6,359 nt of DNA from an uncultured Clostridia bacterium (GTDB taxonomy: Bacteria; Bacillota; Clostridia; Christensenellales; Borkfalkiaceae). How positions within the stretch are numbered: the first letter of the stretch is position 1; the number at the start of each line of letters is the position of its first letter. The position numbers were made by a program, and so were the translations under genes. Positions 1-5,840 of the stretch are shown here, piece by piece. The stretch is taken from assembly GCA_946540675.1 (NCBI GenBank), contig CAMNIW010000081.1, positions 1 through 6,359 on the forward strand, written 5' to 3'. Under the pieces are notes generated by a model. The model was given only the letters and a program-made list of their open reading frames with translations, was not told the origin of the DNA and ran no database searches.

Positions 1-76
1 GGCGCCTCCATTATCAGGCGACTTGCTATTAGTCGCAACAAATTAAAGGACAACTTCCGTTGCCCTTTTTTTGTTT
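1..76. repeat. 75-76-bp intergenic repeat, copy 1 (possibly continues left of window)
   Basis: It begins at the window edge with GGCGCCTCCATTATCAGGCG and runs to the T-run and GTTT at 66-76. Compared with copy 2 it differs by one substitution (T56 versus C233) and one extra T in the T-run (7 versus 6). The hairpin at 45-54/59-68 in minus-strand RNA has a GGAA tetraloop; a second possible hairpin is GCGACT (18-23) with AGTCGC (31-36). Because copy 2 starts exactly 177 bp later, the true left boundary may be outside the window. The orientation of its function is unknown. Confidence 0.9.
45..68. terminator. Terminator-like hairpin in repeat copy 1
   Basis: The same stem as in copy 2: AAAGGACAAC (45-54) and GTTGCCCTTT (59-68) around TTCC. 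On the plus strand a seven-T run (66-72) follows and one A-C mismatch interrupts the stem; on the minus strand that pair is a G-U wobble and the loop reads GGAA. It would give a second termination point for read-through from the operon, or end a plus-strand transcript. Function is inferred from shape only. Confidence 0.5.
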
Positions 77-177
77 CTCTTTTTGCCGTCGCCTTTTTTA
101 TCGTTGCCCCCCTTTCCCCGAAATAACGTAGCGCTCCGCTCCTCTTCGCTTACCGCCTCAGGCGGACAAATCCGGGT
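77..177. other. Spacer between the two repeats; pyrimidine-rich, with a 13-bp palindrome
   Basis: No gene is seen in this 101-bp spacer. Positions 77-119 are almost all pyrimidine on the plus strand and hold two degenerate echoes of the repeat's CCGTTGCC + T-run: CCGTCGCC + T6 (86-99) and CGTTGCCCCCC (102-112). Positions 153-165 (CCGCCTCAGGCGG) form a perfect inverted repeat around one central C. The TCAGGCG inside it also occurs at 14-20 and 191-197 within the repeats. Role unknown. Confidence 0.6.
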
Positions 178-252
178 GGCGCCTCCATTATCAGGCGACT
201 TGCTATTAGTCGCAACAAATTAAAGGACAACTCCCGTTGCCCTTTTTTGTTT
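178..252. repeat. 75-bp intergenic repeat, copy 2
   Basis: Nearly identical to the element at 1-76, offset by exactly 177 bp over the first 65 bases. It contains the possible hairpin GCGACT/AGTCGC (195-200/208-213) and the terminator-like hairpin at 222-245. Identity stops after GTTT at 252: ACGTAATATA follows here, CTCTTTTTGC after copy 1. It contains no open reading frame and looks like a structured intergenic element, either REP-like or a duplicated terminator or small-RNA unit. The family is not recognised. Confidence 0.9.
222..245 (-). terminator. Probable intrinsic terminator of the minus-strand operon (in repeat copy 2)
   Basis: In minus-strand RNA, AAAGGGCAAC (245-236) pairs with GUUGUCCUUU (231-222): 10 bp with one G-U wobble, closed by a GGGA tetraloop (232-235). 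AAUUUGUU follows, a modest U-rich tail. It lies about 33 bp after the DUF2264 stop, where the operon should end. On the plus strand the same hairpin has one A-C mismatch but is followed by a six-T run (243-248), so it may act in both directions. The hairpin is seen directly; termination is inferred. Confidence 0.65.
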
Positions 253-278
253 ACGTAATATACTTTGAAACACTCTTT

Positions 279-1439
279 TTATTCACCGTCATTCGGCAAA
301 GAGTCCGAATTCGTTCCGTTCCAGATTTTGATCGCCGTATAAGGTTCATCCGGATCTTTCCAGAACGGATGATCGACAGGAAGACCCAACGGAAGAAATA
401 CGAACGTACATAAATACAAACTTCCCGTTGAAATATAGTACTCTCCGAGCGACGGCTGATGTCCGCACAGCCCTATGGTCAACCACCCGTTTCGATCGAA
501 CGTTCCCTTGGCTTCGAAGCATTTTTTGATGACGGCGGTCAGCGCGCAACGAACCTGCGCGGGAGAAACGCCGTCGGGAAGTTCGTTCCACAGCGCCATT
601 TGCGCGAGCGCGTGGAACGCGCCTGTGCGATAAGTGATCGAACGTCCGATTGCGGGGAAAGTGCCGTCCGCGGCAATCATCCGTTCGAGAATCGTGGCAT
701 AGCGGCGTGTGCGCGAAAGGAAGAGCGCTTCCGCCGTTTCTCCGTAGTCGTTCCGCATAAGAACGTCTTTCAGCGTTCGGGTTACGTCAAGGAGCATGGG
801 CTGAATAACGTAACTGTTGTAATAATCCCAATGGAATTCAGGACCGTCGCCGTAAACTCCGTCGCCTTTATACCACTGTTCGTGCATACACATCGCATAA
901 TCCACGCGCGTCAGATCGCATTCGCCCGTCATCCGATAAAGCGCCGCTTCGATCATCGCCGGGAACAAAAGCCAGTTGTTGCGATGGCGATAGGTAATTA
1001 TTTTGCGCGTCAGTTTCAGCGCGTTTACCAAATTGTTTTGCGCCGTCCGATCAAGTTTCTCCCAAAGTTCTTTCGGCGCGCGGATGATTCCTTCCGCGAG
1101 AAAAGCGGCATCCACCAAAGGTTGATCGTCGGTGTCGCCGGTAAAATTCAGATAGTCCGGAGACTCGGGATCCACCGCATTGGCAATAGCGGAACGTGCA
1201 AGTTCCGCCGTGCGCGCGCGGATCGCTTCTTCTTCCGCGTCGATCGACGGCGTTTCCAACCACGGGGCTATTCCCGCCAGCGTTCTTCCGAGCGCTTCCA
1301 AATGGGTTACCGCCGAGCGATCCGTGAGTTTCCCCTCTACCGGCATGGTTTCTTTGAGTTTCTTTCCGGTCAAAGCGTTCAGAACCGGCGTCGCGATTTT
1401 CAGAAGGGTATTCACCCAGTACTTACGCGTTGTGTTCAT
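279..1439 (-). CDS. DUF2264 domain-containing protein (probable glycosidase-like (alpha/alpha)-barrel)
   Basis: A complete 386-residue protein matching the DUF2264 family over nearly its full length. Recognisable family segments: RKYWVNTLLKIATPVLNAL (5-23), EALGRTLAGIAPWLE (48-62), WYKGDGVYGDGPEFHWDYYN (189-208), FPAIGRSITYRTGAFHALAQ (261-280) and LGEYYISTGSLYLC (331-344). The Asp/His/Tyr-rich block at 193-207 and Arg266/Arg271 are likely to line the active-site cleft, by analogy with (alpha/alpha)6 glycoside hydrolases. DUF2264 genes are common in polysaccharide-use loci, and I recall that some related proteins are now placed in a beta-glucuronidase glycoside hydrolase family (GH154); that link is from memory and unchecked. 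The N-terminus is the family's own sequence rather than a signal peptide, so a cytoplasmic location is likely, acting on an imported glycoside. AGGAG sits 6 bases before the ATG. It is the last gene before the terminator-like repeat. Confidence 0.85.
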   Translation of the reverse strand: MNTTRKYWVNTLLKIATPVLNALTGKKLKETMPVEGKLTDRSAVTHLEALGRTLAGIAPWLETPSIDAEEEAIRARTAELARSAIANAVDPESPDYLNFTGDTDDQPLVDAAFLAEGIIRAPKELWEKLDRTAQNNLVNALKLTRKIITYRHRNNWLLFPAMIEAALYRMTGECDLTRVDYAMCMHEQWYKGDGVYGDGPEFHWDYYNSYVIQPMLLDVTRTLKDVLMRNDYGETAEALFLSRTRRYATILERMIAADGTFPAIGRSITYRTGAFHALAQMALWNELPDGVSPAQVRCALTAVIKKCFEAKGTFDRNGWLTIGLCGHQPSLGEYYISTGSLYLCTFVFLPLGLPVDHPFWKDPDEPYTAIKIWNGTNSDSLPNDGE

Positions 1440-1565
1440 TGATTACTCCTTTTTGCCTGTCGTCCCGCATCGCGCCGTTTCTTAAAGCGTCGCAATATCG
1501 GGAAACGTTGATTTGCAATCGGTCTTTCATTAATAGTTTTTTATAAGTCTCCGTATTACGGATTT
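1440..1565 (-). other. 126-bp gap before the DUF2264 gene
   Basis: This is the only real intergenic space between genes of the operon. It holds the AGGAG ribosome site of the DUF2264 gene (6 bases before its ATG) and a short imperfect inverted repeat CCGTATTACGG (1551-1561) just after the upstream stop. I see no stem plus U-run that would end transcription and no convincing -35/-10 pair. An A/T-rich stretch around 1529-1545 could hold a -10 element, but no matching -35 is evident. Confidence 0.4.
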
Positions 1566-2567
1566 TTATGCCATGGTTTCGAGCATTTTTAAGTTGACTT
1601 CGAACCGACACGGGTTTCCTTTGACGAATTGCTCGTATTCTCTCGCCATATATTCACCCATGCGAACGACCTCTCCCCCGATGCTCCCCGCGATATGCGG
1701 CGTTAAAAAGCAGTTCGGGAGCGTATAAAACGGATGCGAAAGCGGCGCGGGCTCAGGATAAGTCACATCCAGAACCGCCGTCAGATCGGGGCGTTCCGTA
1801 AGCGCCCGTACCAAGTCGTCCTCAACGACCTGCGCTCCCCTTCCGGTATTGAGAAAGGCGGCGTATTGCGGCAGTTTGATAAAATGCCGATACCGAAGCA
1901 TCCCCTTTGTGGCGTCGTTGTTTGCAAGGTGATTTGACACCACGCCGCACCGCTCGAACAGTTCATCGAGCGAAACGGTCGTTACGTTCAACTTTTTCGC
2001 CTTTTCTTCGGTCAGGAACGGATCGAACGCAAATACGTTCAATTCGTATCGTTTCAGCATTTCCGCGACCAAAGAACCTATCATGCCGCAACCGATCAAC
2101 CCGACGGATCTTTTATAATTTCCGCCGCTGACCCACAACCGCCGCTTGGCGTCGTCGAGCCGTTTTTCCGCCATAAGTCTTGTTTGCGGAAAGAACCCTT
2201 TGTTGGCGAGAATGATTTGCGCAACCGTGTATTCCGCGACCGGAACGGCGTTCGCCGCCCACGCGCTGAACACCTTTACGCCGCAATTCAAAAACGGCCT
2301 TGCAAAGTTCTGCACGGTCCCCGCGGCGTAAAAAACGCATTGCAGGTTCGGAAAGCACGCCTTGATTTCGCTTTCGTTAAACGTCGGCATTCCCCACGTG
2401 GAGAATACGAACTTCGTTTCGGAAAACTTCTCCGGCGCCGAAAGAACGTCCTCTTTTTTATAGACGGTTTCGTCGAGTTCCGCTTCCCGACTCAACTTTT
2501 GGATCAGGTTGCGGTCGAATACCCGATAGACCGTTCCTTTTTCCTGACAGAGAAAGATACTCTTCAT
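1566..2567 (-). CDS. D-isomer-specific 2-hydroxyacid dehydrogenase (NAD-dependent)
   Basis: A complete 333-residue member of the D-2-hydroxyacid dehydrogenase family, of normal length. The inner NAD domain shows GLIGCGMIG (156-164, GxGxxG at 159-164) and FDP with Asp182 at the end of the second strand, which favours NAD over NADP. The catalytic triad is visible: Arg243 in NTGRG, Glu272 in YPEPAP and His291 in TPHIAGS. The N-terminal substrate domain (about 1-110) is less conserved; SAWAANAVPVAEYTV (101-115) marks the change to the NAD domain. The expected reaction is 2-keto acid to D-2-hydroxy acid or the reverse, as in glycerate, lactate or sugar-acid metabolism; specificity is not deducible. 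The ATG overlaps the isomerase stop (ATGA, 2564-2567), and GGAGG lies 7 bases upstream. It is the last gene of the tightly coupled block; the next begins 126 bp later. Confidence 0.93.
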   Translation of the reverse strand: MKSIFLCQEKGTVYRVFDRNLIQKLSREAELDETVYKKEDVLSAPEKFSETKFVFSTWGMPTFNESEIKACFPNLQCVFYAAGTVQNFARPFLNCGVKVFSAWAANAVPVAEYTVAQIILANKGFFPQTRLMAEKRLDDAKRRLWVSGGNYKRSVGLIGCGMIGSLVAEMLKRYELNVFAFDPFLTEEKAKKLNVTTVSLDELFERCGVVSNHLANNDATKGMLRYRHFIKLPQYAAFLNTGRGAQVVEDDLVRALTERPDLTAVLDVTYPEPAPLSHPFYTLPNCFLTPHIAGSIGGEVVRMGEYMAREYEQFVKGNPCRFEVNLKMLETMA

Positions 2568-3325
2568 ATTCGATCCTCCGTAATTATCCGCAAAGCGTTC
2601 GCTTCTTCTGAAAGCGACTCTATCTTATCGTCCGGCATAAATTCGAGCAACAGCGTTCTCGGCGTCGGGAAAAATCCGAGATACCCTTTCCATTCGTCGA
2701 CACCTTCAAAAAGCGAAAAACGGCCGTCCCCTTTCCATTGAAAAACGTGTATATTGCGGACGTAGGGAGCGATCGCTTCGGCGTATCTCCGATTTTCTTC
2801 AACGGATTGCCATTGGAACGGTTGCCAATACATCCTGAAATGCGGCGAACCGATCTCCCGCATCAGCGCGAGCGCGTCTTCGGGGATCTGCGTATAGGTT
2901 TTCTTATGACATTCCATACAAAGCGTGACCTGCTCACGCGCGGCGATCTCCGCCGCCTTCCGACACTCTTCGTAAAGGGTCTGCCGTTCGGACGGTTCAT
3001 ACTCATCGCCGCTCCTGCTTCCGCACCAAAGGCGCAAGACATCGGTCCCGAGCGTTTTTGCCGCTTCCGTGTAAAACGGCAACTCGTCTAAAGGCGTTTC
3101 GCCCAATCGGAAATAAGTACCGTAAGAAGAACAAGAAATTCCGTATTCCCGTTGCATGTCGGCGATCTCGCGCAAACGCTCCCGATCCCTCGCGGGAGCG
3201 TGGACGTCGCTTCCCCACTCTATACAGGAAAGGTTCGCTTCGCTTGCGGCTTGCAAAATCCTGCGCGGAGACTGATTTCGGAACGAAACCGAAACAAGCC
3301 CCAGCCGATCCTTTCGCTCTCCCAT
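2564..3325 (-). CDS. Sugar-phosphate isomerase/epimerase-like TIM-barrel protein
   Basis: A complete 253-residue protein of the xylose isomerase-like TIM-barrel superfamily (AP endonuclease 2 family), within the usual 250-300 residues. Strand-end segments seen in order: LGLVSVSF (8-15), CIEWGSDVHAP (34-44), VLRLWCG (96-102), TLCMECH (134-140), MYWQPFQW (165-172), NIHVFQW (191-197) and LLLEFMP (225-231). In relatives, a Glu-Asp-His-Glu set binds the metal; here Glu138, His193 and Glu228 fit, while Gln168 in YWQP stands where Asp is common. Members isomerise or epimerise sugars or sugar derivatives, act in C-glycoside cleavage, or have unknown roles, so no substrate is assigned. The gene begins 2 bp after the flavoprotein stop with a good AAGGAG site, 7 bases from the ATG, lying inside the end of that gene. 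It ends in an ATGA overlap with the dehydrogenase gene. It is the clearest hint that the operon handles a carbohydrate. Confidence 0.88.
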   Translation of the reverse strand: MGERKDRLGLVSVSFRNQSPRRILQAASEANLSCIEWGSDVHAPARDRERLREIADMQREYGISCSSYGTYFRLGETPLDELPFYTEAAKTLGTDVLRLWCGSRSGDEYEPSERQTLYEECRKAAEIAAREQVTLCMECHKKTYTQIPEDALALMREIGSPHFRMYWQPFQWQSVEENRRYAEAIAPYVRNIHVFQWKGDGRFSLFEGVDEWKGYLGFFPTPRTLLLEFMPDDKIESLSEEANALRIITEDRI

Positions 3326-3327
3326 CG

Positions 3328-5112
3328 TTATTCTCCTTTTTGTTGCCTTGCGAGCAAGGTTTCAAACCACAGTTCGGGGTTCGGCATTGCGGATACGGGC
3401 TCGATCCGTGAATCCGCTCCCCTTGTGATCGTTCGCGTCGTTCTCGGTCCGCTTTCCGTTTTCGGCGAAGTTCTGTCCACCAGCGCGGAACCGTGCGAAC
3501 CGATATTTTCCGCCGAACAAATCATAGCGGAAAGCACCGCCCGTTGAGTCAGTATCATATCGTAAAGTCGGAAAGCGTCCGCCGTTTGCGACCGCTCGCC
3601 GATACGGACGACGTCGAAAAACGTCCTAAAAAGGGAGTCCGTCTTTTCAAACAGTTTTTTCATTCCCGCCGTATCCCTGTCGAAATCCGCGACCCGACTC
3701 ATTTCGGATTGCAGTTCGGTTCGTATCTTTTCAACGTTATTTTCACCGATCCGTATTTCGGGGACGGCGGTATCCGACGGTTTTCTCGGTTCTGAAGAGT
3801 GCTTTGCGATATGTTCCGCCGCACGAAGACTTCCGACCTGCGTGGAATTGAGCGCGCTGCCGCCGGGGCGATATACCCCGAACGTTCCCGCCGCTTCTCC
3901 GGCGACGTAAAGCCCCTTCAATTCGGTCTGCCAATTGAGATCGACCGCAACGCCGCCGTTGCAATGCTGCGCGCAAACGGCAATTTCCAAATATTCGCTC
4001 CGAAGGTCGATTCCGTGATCCCGATAAAGTCGGATCGCTCCGATATTCATTTTCGCAAGGCGTTCGATCGGCGTTCCGAACAGCGCGTCGGAGCGTTCAA
4101 GATACTCATACGCTTCCGCCGTAAGCGTCTTGAATCCGGATTCCAGCCCTTTGGGGTTGTGCATAAAATCGAGAAACACCCGATTTCCCTTTTTGATTTC
4201 TTCGGCGACCAGAAGATCGATCTCGGAAGAGCCTGAGATCTTCCTGACGTCGAAGGGCCATTGGTAACCCTTCAAAAAAATCGACCCGAGCGAGTCCGCT
4301 CCCAGCGCGTCGTATAAAAACTCCCGTTCGGTGCCGTTTCCGTCGACGGAAACGTAGCGCGGAAGTACCTGTTGATAGGTGCCCGAAAGGTTCCAGCGGA
4401 ATCGGGTACTGGCGATGCCGTACTGCCACTCTTCCATATTGGAAAGCGGTACGCCCGCTTCAACGGCAAGCCCCGTTGCCCCGTGCTGACTTTCAGGATA
4501 GACCGTATTTTGATAAATTCCTGCGGGTCCCCCTGTGCAAAGAACGACGTTCCGACAGGCAATGACGGTTATTTCACCCGTTACCGTATCGGCGCAAGCC
4601 ACTCCCGTTACGGCGTCGCCGTCTTTAAGAATACGAACGACTCTTTGACGATCGATTATCTCGATATTCTTTGCCATGACGGAGCGTTCCAACGCTTCGG
4701 TCATATATTTAGACGTCAAAGGACCGCAGGACGTGGCGCGCGTCCGCGGATCGTGATCGGTTTTATAGCCGGCGTATTCTCCGAATTCGTTGGTCGGAAA
4801 CGGCACGCCGAGTTCCACCAAACGCATAAAGCACCTTGCGGAGTATGCCGCTTCGCAAAGCGCGTGTTCACCCATTACTCCGCCGCCCGAATAGAGCGTG
4901 TCCGCCATTTCGCGCACGCTGTCGCCGTCCGAGCCGCAAAGGGACAGTTTATAATAGGTCTGCTTATCGCTGCCGGTATTTCTCGACGTTCCCGCAAGCC
5001 TGCTCTCGGTTACGACGGCAATATCCCGAACGCCGAGATCGTACAGGCGGTCGGCGGCGTTGAAACCCGCGCAACCCGTTCCTATAATAAGGGTATGGTA
5101 CTGTTTTTTCAT
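3328..5112 (-). CDS. FAD-dependent oxidoreductase, fumarate reductase/succinate dehydrogenase flavoprotein type
   Basis: A 594-residue cytoplasmic flavoprotein, counted from the ATG at 5112. An in-frame ATG at 5184 would add 24 residues unlike the family and run 76 bp into the SDR gene; the chosen start puts the FAD motif at residues 11-16 (GTGCAG) and forms an ATGA overlap with the SDR stop. Other signatures: VVLCTGGPAG (189-198), the QHCNGG block (382-387) matching the fumarate reductase H-x-x-GG motif, GLYVAGEAAGTFGVYRPGGSALN (split at 400-412 and 413-422) matching the GLYAAGE...NRLGGNSL region, and ENIGSHG (535-541) in the place of the SDH ESRG motif. Thus a substrate-binding His (383) and Arg (415) of the family appear present; the proton-donor Arg could be Arg290 in PFDVRK, but that alignment is uncertain. 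There is no FMN-binding domain and no signal peptide, unlike secreted respiratory reductases. The likely reaction is C=C reduction, or the reverse, on an unknown substrate. No clear Shine-Dalgarno precedes the start, so translation probably depends on coupling. Confidence 0.9.
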   Translation of the reverse strand: MKKQYHTLIIGTGCAGFNAADRLYDLGVRDIAVVTESRLAGTSRNTGSDKQTYYKLSLCGSDGDSVREMADTLYSGGGVMGEHALCEAAYSARCFMRLVELGVPFPTNEFGEYAGYKTDHDPRTRATSCGPLTSKYMTEALERSVMAKNIEIIDRQRVVRILKDGDAVTGVACADTVTGEITVIACRNVVLCTGGPAGIYQNTVYPESQHGATGLAVEAGVPLSNMEEWQYGIASTRFRWNLSGTYQQVLPRYVSVDGNGTEREFLYDALGADSLGSIFLKGYQWPFDVRKISGSSEIDLLVAEEIKKGNRVFLDFMHNPKGLESGFKTLTAEAYEYLERSDALFGTPIERLAKMNIGAIRLYRDHGIDLRSEYLEIAVCAQHCNGGVAVDLNWQTELKGLYVAGEAAGTFGVYRPGGSALNSTQVGSLRAAEHIAKHSSEPRKPSDTAVPEIRIGENNVEKIRTELQSEMSRVADFDRDTAGMKKLFEKTDSLFRTFFDVVRIGERSQTADAFRLYDMILTQRAVLSAMICSAENIGSHGSALVDRTSPKTESGPRTTRTITRGADSRIEPVSAMPNPELWFETLLARQQKGE

Positions 5113-5840
5113 AGTTTTCTGATATGCATTCCGCCGTCGATAATGAAAGACTGCCCCGTCGTATAGCCAAAAGTGCCGTCGCAAAGCGCGACGACCGCCT
5201 TTGCGACGTCATCGGGCTGACCCCAACGACCGAGCGGAACCAGACCGCCCGCGATGAGTTTATCGTATTTTTCTTTGACGGTTGCGGTCATTCCCGTCGC
5301 GATTATGCCGGGGCATATCTCGTTGACAAGGATCCCTTCCCCCGCAAGCCGATCCGCAAACAGTTTGGTGATCATGGAAACGCCGGCTTTGGAGATACAG
5401 TATTCCCCGCGGCCGGTGGAACTCGTATACGCCGAGCAGGACGAAATGTTAACGATACTGCCGCCCTTCTTTTGCCCGATCATGCGGTTTGCGACGAGTT
5501 GAGTTAAAAACAGGGTCCCTTTCGTGTTGATACCCATGACAAAATCGTAACTCTCTTCCGTCATTTCCAGAACGTCCCGCCTGACCTTCGGCGCGACCCC
5601 CGCAACGTTCACCAAAGCGCAAATATCTCCCTTCCGTTCCGCGGTCTCCACGAGCGCCCTGCGGGAATTTTCGCTCGTCAGATCCCCTTTGAGATAGGTA
5701 AAATCAAATCCGTCAAAATCGGCGTGACGGTCGGCGTCAACGACGTCCATTCCGACAACGGCATATCCGTTTTTGCAAAGCCGTACAGCGCTCGCTTTCC
5801 CGATTCCGCCTGAAACACCCGTTACGATTGCAACTTTCAT
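5109..5840 (-). CDS. SDR-family NAD(P)-dependent oxidoreductase
   Basis: A complete 243-residue classical short-chain dehydrogenase/reductase, the usual length for the family. Seen: the nucleotide-binding motif TGVSGGIG (residues 7-14), Asp32 at the end of the second strand (which usually favours NAD(H) over NADP(H)), NVAG (78-81, a variant of NNAG), Asn105, catalytic Ser134 and the YCISK motif giving Tyr147 and Lys151. PG follows at 177-178 and the C-terminal family signature TTGQSFIIDGG at 227-237. It should reversibly oxidise or reduce a secondary alcohol/ketone, on a sugar, sugar acid or other small molecule, in the cytoplasm. No signal peptide or membrane segment is seen. The ATG overlaps the OYE stop (ATGA), with AAGGAG about 11 bases upstream; its own stop overlaps the next ATG in the same way. 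Resemblance to KduD/FabG-like SDRs is generic and does not define the substrate. Confidence 0.95.
   Translation of the reverse strand: MKVAIVTGVSGGIGKASAVRLCKNGYAVVGMDVVDADRHADFDGFDFTYLKGDLTSENSRRALVETAERKGDICALVNVAGVAPKVRRDVLEMTEESYDFVMGINTKGTLFLTQLVANRMIGQKKGGSIVNISSCSAYTSSTGRGEYCISKAGVSMITKLFADRLAGEGILVNEICPGIIATGMTATVKEKYDKLIAGGLVPLGRWGQPDDVAKAVVALCDGTFGYTTGQSFIIDGGMHIRKL

Noticed and set aside
1..252. CRISPR array
   Set aside because: Only two copies, each about 75 bp with a 101-bp spacer; far outside CRISPR dimensions, and no cas gene is present.
1..252. Insertion sequence ends or a MITE
   Set aside because: The copies are direct, not inverted, and no target-site duplication or transposase is seen. 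A dispersed mobile repeat cannot be excluded without the rest of the genome.
1337..1439. Signal peptide at the DUF2264 N-terminus
   Set aside because: The hydrophobic stretch is mixed with charged residues and matches the family's own N-terminal helix, with no cleavage-site pattern.
459..1442. 327-codon open frame on the plus strand
   Set aside because: It lies wholly opposite the DUF2264 gene, its translation is Arg-rich and matches no family I know, and the minus-strand frame has clear family motifs. It is an antisense shadow.
1551..1561. CCGTATTACGG as an operator or terminator
   Set aside because: The stem is only 4-5 bp and no T-run follows on the minus strand; too short to support.
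1423..1611. 62-codon minus-strand frame bridging the gap before the DUF2264 gene
   Set aside because: It overlaps the ends of two well-supported genes, has no ribosome site at its start, and a shorter version from 1530 also lacks one. No similarity recognised.
4372..5166. 264-codon open frame on the plus strand
   Set aside because: It is opposite the flavoprotein gene, whose FAD and active-site motifs are unmistakable; the plus-strand product has no recognisable domain.
5113..5184. Longer N-terminus for the flavoprotein from the ATG at 5184
   Set aside because: The extra 24 residues are not family-like and would run 76 bp into the SDR gene; the ATGA start at 5112 places the FAD motif correctly.
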